Both the position numbers and the translations under genes were made by a program. This document shows positions 1 to 5,930 of a DNA stretch of 7,988 bases, piece by piece; the first letter of the stretch is position 1; the number at the start of each line of letters is the position of its first letter. The notes under the pieces were generated by a model. The model was not told the origin of the DNA, did no database searches, and saw only the letters and a list, made by a program, of their open reading frames with translations. This DNA is from MB-PLM-2 sp964385715 (GTDB lineage Bacteria; Planctomycetota; Planctomycetia; Pirellulales; UBA7805), in contig CAYLRE010000227.1 of NCBI GenBank assembly GCA_964385715.1, positions 1-7,988 on the forward strand. Reading direction: 5' to 3'.

Positions 1-1044
1 AAGATCTTTCAGCCGATCATCGGGACTCGACTTATCCGCAGTTGATTCCGATTTCGCCGCTGAACCTTCTTGCTTGGTTGCGTCGTCGGTGGCCGGCTGG
101 CGGCTTTGCTGCCGCATTTGCAAGTCTTCAAGCGAGGGAGCGAGTCGGTCCCACACGACCCCCAACAACACGGCATCAACGTCGATGGGGCTGTGGAATA
201 TCAGCGAGAAATCGTCTCTTGCCTCCTGCAAAGTCTTCGCCAAATCTCCCCGCTCGGCCTGTGTCGCCCAGGTAATTACGTCGTCGATATTGCGTAGGAA
301 AGCCTCACCGTGCTCTGACCCGTAGGTGTTCTCATCGGCGGCCAAGAACAGATCGATAAGCGGTCGCACCAGTTCCGTAATGACGACGCCGGAGCAAGCG
401 AACTGAGCATCAGCAAGCTGTCTGGCCGTCGGCACGTTGCTCGCGGCTTCATTCGCTTGCGGACTTACGCCATCCTGATTTTGGTCTTCACCGTCGCTGG
501 ATTCGCTCTCCACCGAAAGTGCGGCGTTGCGAAGACGACTCGACCAGTCGTCGCCTTGTGGTGATCCCACGGCCGCGATTTCATCGGCGATTGCCAGGAC
601 TTCTTGCAAGAGCCACGCTTCGGCCGAGGCGACCGCTGCCCCACCCGTGAGCGATTCAACTCTCTGCAGCAATTCCGCACGCCGCTCTCCATCCTCGCCA
701 TTCGTATCGCCGTCGCGAGTTTGGCAGATCAACTCGCCCAGCAGATCGATCCCTTCGACCAGCGTGCGGGCAAGTTCTTCGCTAAGCACTACCTCGCCTT
801 GACGAATTTCGTCAAACGTATCTTCGAGCGCGTGAGCAAATTCCTTGACGACCGTTAGGCCAAAGAACCCGGCATTGCCTTTGATCGTGTGAACAGCCCG
901 AAAGACCACATTGATCGACTCGGTGTCGGAAGGATCGATCGCAAAATGCGCCAGGTTGTCCGGCAGATCCTGCAAGAGATCCATCGACTCATCACAGAAC
1001 GCGTCGAGCAACTCGCCACTGCTGTTTTGCTGCTGTTCTTCCAT
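1..1044 (-). CDS. cheA: CheA-like chemotaxis histidine kinase, N-terminal Hpt part (cut by window edge)
   Basis: Open for 348 codons from ATG at 1044 to the left edge without a stop, so the C-terminal part is outside the window. Residues about 10-110 form a histidine phosphotransfer (Hpt/P1) domain: an acidic helix, then FRAVHTIKGNAGFFGL around the phospho-accepting His52, matching the CheA HxxKG signature. In CheA this histidine is phosphorylated by the kinase domain and passes phosphate to CheY/CheB. Residues about 175-207 are an acidic, low-complexity linker. Residues about 208-305 look helical and I do not recognise them. Residues about 310-345 are another polar linker. No kinase, dimerisation or CheW-like domain is visible, so CheA is inferred from the Hpt sequence and N-terminal position; another Hpt-bearing hybrid kinase is possible. 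The ATG is preferred because MEEQQQ leads straight into the domain; the frame stays open upstream to about 1236 but shows nothing family-like. It lies 361 bases beyond nrdB, probably a separate transcription unit. Confidence 0.8.
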   Translation of the reverse strand, partial: MEEQQQNSSGELLDAFCDESMDLLQDLPDNLAHFAIDPSDTESINVVFRAVHTIKGNAGFFGLTVVKEFAHALEDTFDEIRQGEVVLSEELARTLVEGIDLLGELICQTRDGDTNGEDGERRAELLQRVESLTGGAAVASAEAWLLQEVLAIADEIAAVGSPQGDDWSSRLRNAALSVESESSDGEDQNQDGVSPQANEAASNVPTARQLADAQFACSGVVITELVRPLIDLFLAADENTYGSEHGEAFLRNIDDVITWATQAERGDLAKTLQEARDDFSLIFHSPIDVDAVLLGVVWDRLAPSLEDLQMRQQSRQPATDDATKQEGSAAKSESTADKSSPDDRLKDL

Positions 1045-1310
1045 TGACGACTCTGCCCGTTTCTCGCCTGGAGTTGAATGCCACCATTGCGATGGTGCGT
1101 TGCCGCTGAATGCAGCACGAGGCCCAAACCGATTAGCACACCACAGGAACCACACACGAGTGGTAGAGGGGCTTCCCTCGCTGTGGGTACAGCAACCATA
1201 CACCGTGTTTTTGCGCCATGTCGGCAAGCAGCCTCAGCAATGGTTGAATCGTCGAAATTTCTCGCCCTCTCAACACCGGACCGGCGCAAGGTTAGCCTGA
1301 ACAAACGGAA

Positions 1311-1328
1311 CAATTGGCGCTTCAATTG
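1311..1328 (-). repeat. CAATTG inverted repeat, possible weak terminator after nrdB
   Basis: CAATTG occurs at 1311-1316 and 1323-1328. Because it is self-complementary the two copies can form a 6-bp stem with a 6-base loop. On the minus strand the hairpin is followed by a moderately T-rich TTCCGTTTGTT. It sits about 80 bases beyond the nrdB stop. The stem is AT-rich and the T tract broken, so a terminator role is only a possibility. Confidence 0.25.
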
Positions 1329-1330
1329 CC

Positions 1331-1350
1331 GCATCGGGAACCATCGGGAA
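1331..1350. repeat. Tandem 10-base repeat
   Basis: GCATCGGGAA is followed immediately by CCATCGGGAA, two copies matching at 9 of 10 positions. It lies between nrdB and the cheA-like gene. The function is unknown, and chance duplication is possible at this length. Confidence 0.4.
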
Positions 1351-1405
1351 TGTCAGCACAATCCGCAGGTGCGGCACAGACCTTCGATTGTCGGCCCGAA
1401 GTTCA

Positions 1406-2467
1406 TCAGTCCCACCGCAGAGCGCCGGACGTTTGATACTCGGTCACGCGGGTCTCGAAGAAGTTCTTTTCCTTGGCCAGGTCCATGGTTTCGCTCATCC
1501 AAGGAAACGGATTGGAGGAACCATATTGCGGCGCGAGGCCAATACGTTCTAGCCGGCGATCGGCCACATATTGAACGTAGTCGCGAAACAGATCGCCATT
1601 GAGACCCAGAATACCTCGCGGCAGGCAATCTCTCGCGTAATCGATCTCCAACTCCACTGCCTCGCGAACCGTTTCGATCGTGGAGCGACGAAAGTCTTCG
1701 GTCCACAACTCGGGGTTCTCATGGCGAATGCCATTGATCAGATCGATACCGAAGTTCAGATGAATCGTCTCATCTCGTAAGATGTACTGAAATTGTTCAC
1801 CGATGCCGGTCATCAGGTTTCGGCGGTGAAACGACAACACCATCACAAACCCGGTGTAGAAGAAGATACCCTCCATGATCAGATAGTAGCCGATCAAATT
1901 TTTGAGAAACGTCTGCGCCCCCTCTGGCGTGGCGGTCGAAAAATCATCGGCCAACACGTCTGCAGTCAGGCCGATCTCGAATTCGTCCTTGCGGGCGATC
2001 GTTGGCACCTCGTGGTACATGTTGAACACCTCCCCTTCGTCGAGCCCCAGGCTTTCGACGACATACAAAAAGGTGTGGGAGTGGACCGCCTCTTCAAACG
2101 CCTGCCGCAGCAAGTACTGCCGGCACTCGGCGTTGGTGACGTGTCGGAAGATGGCCAGCACTAGATTGTTGCCAACCAGGCTCTCCGCGGTCGCAAAGAA
2201 CCCCAGATTCCGCATGATAACCTGACGCTCATCATCGCTCAGTTGCGAGGAACGCCACGTTTCGATGTCTTTATGCATCGGCACTTCCGTCGGCATCCAA
2301 TGATTCGCACAGCCATTCTGGTAATGCTCCCAGGCCCAGTTGTACTTGAGCGGCATCAGCTGATTGACGTCCACCTGATGGCAGTTGATCAGACGCTTGT
2401 TGCGGGCATCGATACGCTCCGAGGAAGCTTCTGGCAGAGACGGCGTGGTGGGTGTGACAGTCGACAT
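1406..2467 (-). CDS. nrdB: Class Ic ribonucleotide reductase small subunit (R2, Mn/Fe type)
   Basis: 353 aa, full length for the family. R2 assembles the metal cofactor that generates the oxidant passed to NrdA to start reduction of ribonucleoside diphosphates to deoxyribonucleotides in the cytoplasm. The sequence closely resembles Chlamydia R2 throughout. Metal ligands are E95 (FATAES), E126 and H129 (FEEAVHSH), E199 (IMEGIFF), E233 and H236 (RDETIH). The class Ia radical tyrosine position is F133 (HTFLY), as in the Chlamydia class Ic enzyme, where a Mn(IV)/Fe(III) centre replaces the tyrosyl radical. Residues matching the Chlamydia electron-transfer set, W57, Y135 and C-terminal Y344, are present at a constant offset of six. 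The start ATG has an AAAGGA ribosome binding site (2475-2480) seven bases upstream. It follows nrdA by 94 bases on the same strand, almost certainly in one operon. Cofactor chemistry is inferred from the residues, not observed. Confidence 0.97.
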   Translation of the reverse strand: MSTVTPTTPSLPEASSERIDARNKRLINCHQVDVNQLMPLKYNWAWEHYQNGCANHWMPTEVPMHKDIETWRSSQLSDDERQVIMRNLGFFATAESLVGNNLVLAIFRHVTNAECRQYLLRQAFEEAVHSHTFLYVVESLGLDEGEVFNMYHEVPTIARKDEFEIGLTADVLADDFSTATPEGAQTFLKNLIGYYLIMEGIFFYTGFVMVLSFHRRNLMTGIGEQFQYILRDETIHLNFGIDLINGIRHENPELWTEDFRRSTIETVREAVELEIDYARDCLPRGILGLNGDLFRDYVQYVADRRLERIGLAPQYGSSNPFPWMSETMDLAKEKNFFETRVTEYQTSGALRWD

Positions 2468-2494
2468 GGAAGAATCCTTTCAAAGTGGAAGAGG

Positions 2495-2521
2495 CGGAAC
2501 GCGACCATAAGTGGCGCTCCG
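2495..2521 (-). promoter_or_regulatory. Hairpin in the nrdA-nrdB spacer
   Basis: On the transcript CGGAGCG (2521-2515) can pair with CGTTCCG (2501-2495, one G-U), and CCA with TGG around a four-base CTTA loop, leaving a three-base bulge. It ends about 15 bases before the nrdB ribosome binding site. No T tract follows, so it is not a standard terminator. It could affect mRNA stability or the nrdA:nrdB ratio; this is inference from the fold alone. Confidence 0.3.
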
Positions 2522-2561
2522 TTGTGTTCAGGGGATAACGGCGAGGGCAACGAGGCCATTC

Positions 2562-5390
2562 CTACTGGCAGGCTTCGCAGTCCGGATCGTCAATGCTGCA
2601 GGCTTGTCCGGCAGCGCTCGCCACCAGTTCGGCCTGGCGATCGATCTGGATGCTGCTCGACTCGCTACGATTCTTCATCCAACGAGGTTGAATACCGAAG
2701 CGGTTGACGTCGACGGTCGACTTCTCAACCTGGGTCGCGGCCAACGTCCGCAGGTAATAGGTCGTCTTCAGACCCTTTTCCCAGGCGAGCATGTACATGT
2801 CGTGCAACTTGCGGCCGCTTGGTTCAGCAAGGTACAGGTTGAGCGACTGACCCTGGTCGATCCATTTCTGCCGATGCGCCGCACATTCGATGAGCCACTT
2901 GGGTTCGATTTCAAACGCGGTCAGAAATCGCTCACGCAATTCGGCTGGAATACGACCGATCTGCTGCAGCGAACCGTCGTAGTACTTCAGCTCGTCGAGC
3001 ATCTGCTTGTCCCACAGCCCGTGCTGCTTGAGCTCGTCGATCAACACGGTATTGACCTGAGTAAATTCGCCGGAAAGGTTGCTCTTCACGTAAAGATGCT
3101 TGTACGACGGCTCGATCGACTGCGAGACGCCGACGATCGTGGAAATGGTTGCCGTGGGGGCGATTGCCATTACGTTGCTATTACGCATGCCGTGGGCGGC
3201 GACGGTTTCGCGGACCGCATCCCAGTTAAGATTCGTACTCCGATCGACAGACATGGACGTGTCGCGTTGCTGCGAGAGCAACTCCAGCGTATCGATCGGA
3301 AGCAGGCCTCGATCCCACTTCGACCCTTCGTAGGTCGAGTAGGTTCCGCGTTCTTGGGCCAGCTGAGCCGAAGCAAGAATCGCGAAATAGGAGATGGCCT
3401 CCATACTGCGATCGGCGAACGCGACTGCCTCTTCACTGGCATAACTGAGTTGCAACGCGTGCAACGCGTCCTGGAAACCCATCAAGCCGAGCCCGACGGG
3501 GCGATGCCTGCGGTTTGCGTTTTCGGCCTCCGCGGTGGGGTAATAGTTGATGTCGATGACGTTGTCGAGCATTCGCATGCCGACTCGTACGGTGTCCTCA
3601 AGCCGCTGCAGATCGAGCTGGCCGTCTTCAACGTGAGCAGCCAAGTTGACTGAACCTAGGTTGCAAACCGCCGTCTCGTCCTTGGAGGTGTTGAGCAAGA
3701 TCTCCGTGCACAAGTTGCTGCTGTGCACCGTGCCAACGTGATCCTGCGGCGAGCGGATATTGGACGGATCTTTGAACGTAATCCACGGATGTCCCGTTTC
3801 AAACAACCGCGTGAGCATCTTTCGCCACAATTCCACGGCATTCACGCGACGCGACATGGTGATCTCGCCTTCGTCCGCTAGTCGTTCGTACTGCTCGTAA
3901 CGCTGGCGAAACTCCTGACCGTAGAGACCATGCAAGTCAGGCACCTCATCGGGACTGAACAGCGTCCATTGTCCGGCGGCCCGCACACGCTCGATGAACA
4001 GGTCAGGGATCCAGTTCGCCGTGTGCATGTCGTGGGTGCGGCGACGGTCATCGCCCGTGTTCTTGCGAAGATCCAGAAACTCCTCAATATCGAGATGCCA
4101 CGTTTCCAGATAGGAACAAACGGCGCCCTTGCGCTTGCCACCTTGGTTGACCGCCACGGCCGTGTCATTGACGATCTTCAAGAACGGAATCACGCCCTGG
4201 CTACGGCCATTGGTCCCCCGAATGTGGGCGTTCGTTGCGCGAATGTTCGTCCAGTCGTTCCCCAGTCCACCGGCCCATTTCGACAAACGTGCGTTGTCGG
4301 AGATGTTCTTGAAGATGTGATCCAGGTCGTCATTGGCCGTCGACAAATAGCAAGAGCTAAGTTGCGGGTGGCACGTCCCAGAATTGAACAGGGTTGGCGT
4401 TGCGGACGTGAAACGAAACGTCGACAGGACTTCGTAGAATTCGATCGCCCGCTCTTCCCGCGCACCTCCTTCGTTCAACGCCAGCCCCATGGCAACCCGC
4501 ATCCAGAAGTATTGCGGTGTCTCGATCCTCCGTCCGTCAATCTGCATCAGATAGCGGTCGTAAATCGCCTGCAATCCGAGATAGACAAACTGCCTGTCGC
4601 GCGCCGGATCGAGGGTGGCCACGATCTTGGAAAGGTCGAATTTACGAAGCGCTTCGGTCAGCCGGCCGGCGCGAATTCCGTCGATCAAGTAATGCTCAAA
4701 TTGATCGCGATAGAGCCTTTCGAGATTCTTCTCGCTGGGCGATTCACCGAGCGCCTCCCGGTAGATAACATTCAACATTAGCCGCGAAGCAACCACATCG
4801 TAGGCCGAATCACGCTCGATCCGCGAACGAGCGGCTAGAATCTGCGCTCGGCTGATTTCATCAACCGTGATTCCATCAAAGGACGTTTGCAGAACGTCCT
4901 GAGCGAGTTCGTCGACGTCGACCACCTCACCCAATCCGGCGGCGGCGATCTCCAATCGACGTTCGGTTCGCGAAGCATCGAAGGGAACGCGAGTGCCATC
5001 CGCCAGCGAAACGTGAATCTGCCCGGGTTGCTCCTCCTGGGGAAGCTCTCCACGAATCGCCCGAATTTTGGCATGTTCGGCCCGATAAACGATGTACCTT
5101 CGGGCCACGCGGTAATGTCCGCGCGCCATCAGCTCCAGCTCGACGAGATCTTGAATGCGTTCAACGTCGACGCCGCCTGTCGTGCCAGCTTCGCTGGCCA
5201 CTTCGTCCGCGACATGGCCGGTCAGTTCGGCAACTTCGCGCTCAACATCGTGATCAAGCGACTGGCGGTCGGCGAGGTTCAGCTCAGCGCGAAAAGCGCG
5301 CTGTAGTGCATTCTGAATGCGTGACAATTCAAACGGAACGCTGCGTCCGTCACGTTTGCGAACAATCCAATCCTGTGGCTCGCGAATCAT
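2562..5390 (-). CDS. nrdA: Class I ribonucleotide reductase large (catalytic) subunit (R1)
   Basis: 942 aa from ATG 5390. NrdA binds substrate and allosteric effectors and reduces ribonucleoside diphosphates by thiyl-radical chemistry, using the oxidant from NrdB. Two ATP-cone domains open the protein: residues about 8-103 (WIVRKRDGRSVPFE) and about 126-212 (IHVSLADGTRVPFD); ATP cones set overall activity by ATP/dATP. The catalytic barrel has C347 (LSSCYL), N559/C561/E563 (SNLCTE) and C576 (AVCNLG), equivalents of E. coli C225, N437/C439/E441 and C462; Y878/Y879 (TTYYLRT) match the radical-transfer pair Y730/Y731. The finger-loop region is APTATISTI (about 744-752). The tail carries C931, C938 and C941 (ACSIDDPDCEACQ), for re-reduction by thioredoxin or glutaredoxin. 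The start at 5390 is chosen because AAGGAG (5400-5405) lies nine bases upstream; a GTG at 5423 would add 11 residues but place that site inside the gene. Cotranscribed with nrdB and probably controlled by the upstream cobalamin riboswitch. Confidence 0.97.
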   Translation of the reverse strand: MIREPQDWIVRKRDGRSVPFELSRIQNALQRAFRAELNLADRQSLDHDVEREVAELTGHVADEVASEAGTTGGVDVERIQDLVELELMARGHYRVARRYIVYRAEHAKIRAIRGELPQEEQPGQIHVSLADGTRVPFDASRTERRLEIAAAGLGEVVDVDELAQDVLQTSFDGITVDEISRAQILAARSRIERDSAYDVVASRLMLNVIYREALGESPSEKNLERLYRDQFEHYLIDGIRAGRLTEALRKFDLSKIVATLDPARDRQFVYLGLQAIYDRYLMQIDGRRIETPQYFWMRVAMGLALNEGGAREERAIEFYEVLSTFRFTSATPTLFNSGTCHPQLSSCYLSTANDDLDHIFKNISDNARLSKWAGGLGNDWTNIRATNAHIRGTNGRSQGVIPFLKIVNDTAVAVNQGGKRKGAVCSYLETWHLDIEEFLDLRKNTGDDRRRTHDMHTANWIPDLFIERVRAAGQWTLFSPDEVPDLHGLYGQEFRQRYEQYERLADEGEITMSRRVNAVELWRKMLTRLFETGHPWITFKDPSNIRSPQDHVGTVHSSNLCTEILLNTSKDETAVCNLGSVNLAAHVEDGQLDLQRLEDTVRVGMRMLDNVIDINYYPTAEAENANRRHRPVGLGLMGFQDALHALQLSYASEEAVAFADRSMEAISYFAILASAQLAQERGTYSTYEGSKWDRGLLPIDTLELLSQQRDTSMSVDRSTNLNWDAVRETVAAHGMRNSNVMAIAPTATISTIVGVSQSIEPSYKHLYVKSNLSGEFTQVNTVLIDELKQHGLWDKQMLDELKYYDGSLQQIGRIPAELRERFLTAFEIEPKWLIECAAHRQKWIDQGQSLNLYLAEPSGRKLHDMYMLAWEKGLKTTYYLRTLAATQVEKSTVDVNRFGIQPRWMKNRSESSSIQIDRQAELVASAAGQACSIDDPDCEACQ

Positions 5391-5550
5391 CGGGCGTTTC
5401 TCCTTCTTGTGACATCCCGCCACAAACGAGTGAGACCACCGAACAATTCAGGGAGCGCATGCGGAGCGCGAATGAGCTAATCAGAACAACTGCCAGAGAA
5501 TCAGAGTGCTGGCGGTAAGCGAAATGCGAGCTGGTATTAACCATACACAT
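5350..5550 (-). other. Possible short leader ORF overlapping the nrdA start
   Basis: An open frame of 66 codons begins ATGTGTATG at 5550 (peptide start MCMVNTSSHF) and stops at 5352-5350, 41 bases inside nrdA in another frame. A purine-rich AAAGGA lies 11 bases before the ATG. The frame is open further upstream to a GTG at 5646. The peptide matches no family I know, and its end overlaps coding sequence, so it may be an accident. If translated, ribosomes would run across the nrdA ribosome binding site. Confidence 0.2.
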
Positions 5551-5642
5551 TCTTCGCCCGTCCTTTCCCACGAAGGCCCGGTGGACAAGCAACGACGGCC
5601 GCCAACGTCCAACATCGGCGAGAAAACCATCGGATTGCTCGA
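5391..5642 (-). other. nrdA 5' leader between riboswitch and start codon
   Basis: About 250 bases of probable untranslated leader, long for an expression platform. It ends with the nrdA ribosome binding site AAGGAG (5400-5405). No hairpin followed by a T tract is evident, so control by transcription termination is not supported here. Control of translation, or a structure I cannot resolve by eye, is more likely. A possible short ORF in it is listed separately. Confidence 0.5.
5400..5430 (-). promoter_or_regulatory. nrdA ribosome binding site with adjacent hairpin
   Basis: The strong AAGGAG site (5405-5400) decides the nrdA start at 5390. Just upstream TTGTG (5425-5421) can pair with CACAA (5411-5407) around a nine-base loop, and CTC (5430-5428) could reach GAG (5402-5400), partly masking the site. 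This could be the translation-level output of the riboswitch, but the pairing is short and unproven. Confidence 0.35.
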
Positions 5643-5834
5643 TCACTGGCAGGTCTTCGGACTCACGGACAATCGACTCGATGGGAGTCGAACCTACCGG
5701 CCGTCGCTTCCCAGCTCCAAGGAGCCAGTGCTCATTGACGACTTTCGTTTCCGCTCACCGCTGCGGGGCAGTCCCGGTTTTTCACCGGAGTTCCCTCTTC
5801 GTTGTCGCGTCTTTTGACGCGGCAAAACCAGCAA
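5643..5834 (-). promoter_or_regulatory. Cobalamin (adenosylcobalamin) riboswitch
   Basis: The minus-strand RNA carries the conserved parts of the cobalamin riboswitch in order. P1 is formed by TTGCTGG (5834-5828) and CCAGTGA (5649-5643), with wobbles. A short hairpin GCGTC/GACGC (5820-5807) is followed by AAGAGGGAA (5799-5791). Next come the CCGG/CCGG stem (5788-5774), CTGCCCCGCAG (5771-5761), CACTGGCTCC (5730-5721), GGGAAG (5712-5707), a variable hairpin CGACT/AGTCG (5690-5674) and the B12 box GAGTCCGAAGACCTGCC (5664-5648). These elements bind the corrinoid in the known family, and binding normally lowers expression of the downstream gene. It points at nrdA, 253 bases from its start codon, with a promoter directly upstream. 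The family assignment is firm. Which cobalamin form it senses, and whether output is on translation or transcription, is not visible. Confidence 0.95.
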
Positions 5835-5842
5835 TGTGCTTA

Positions 5843-5870
5843 AAGATATCGTGCTGGAGGGAAGTGTCAA
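5843..5870 (-). promoter_or_regulatory. Probable promoter for the riboswitch-nrdAB transcript
   Basis: TTGACA (5870-5865), a perfect -35 consensus, is separated by 16 bases from TATCTT (5848-5843), a 4-of-6 match to the -10 consensus. A start about seven bases further on, near 5836, would fall just before the first riboswitch stem. That fit supports the call. It lies in the 60-base gap after the PQQ-like gene, so nrdAB need not depend on read-through. Confidence 0.6.
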
Positions 5871-5930
5871 CCCTGGCATTATTTCCCAGTCAAAACGCGA
5901 TATCGTGGGAACTGGCGTGTGTGGTGACAG

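Larger units (their letters stand above)
1045..1405. other. Intergenic region between nrdB and the cheA-like gene
   Basis: This 361-base stretch has no convincing gene on either strand. Open frames crossing it are shadows or open extensions without family resemblance. It contains a CAATTG inverted repeat and a 10-base tandem repeat, listed separately, and a 5-bp CTTCG/CGAAG inverted repeat (1382-1386 and 1397-1401) just after the nrdB stop. I found no clear -35/-10 promoter for the cheA-like gene. Confidence 0.6.

Noticed and set aside
855..1602. Open frames on both strands across the nrdB to cheA-like spacer
   Set aside because: They overlap the certain start of the Hpt gene or the end of nrdB in other frames, are rich in Arg/Ser as shadow frames are, and show no domain.
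2511..3653. Plus-strand open frame of 380 codons opposite the 3' part of nrdA
   Set aside because: It runs antisense across the NrdA catalytic region and gives no family-like sequence; GC-rich codon use on the minus strand leaves the opposite strand open by chance.
3930..4781. Plus-strand open frame of 283 codons within nrdA
   Set aside because: Shadow of nrdA, whose motifs in this stretch (LSSCYL, the ATP-cone end) are unambiguous; the antisense peptide resembles nothing.
5391..5880. NrdR box upstream of nrdA
   Set aside because: I looked for paired acaCwAtATaTwGtgt-like palindromes around the promoter and leader and found none; control seems to rest on the riboswitch.
5883..5911. TTCCCA/TGGGAA inverted repeat as terminator of the PQQ-like gene
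   Set aside because: The 6-bp stem has a 17-base loop and no T tract follows on the minus strand, so termination is not supported.
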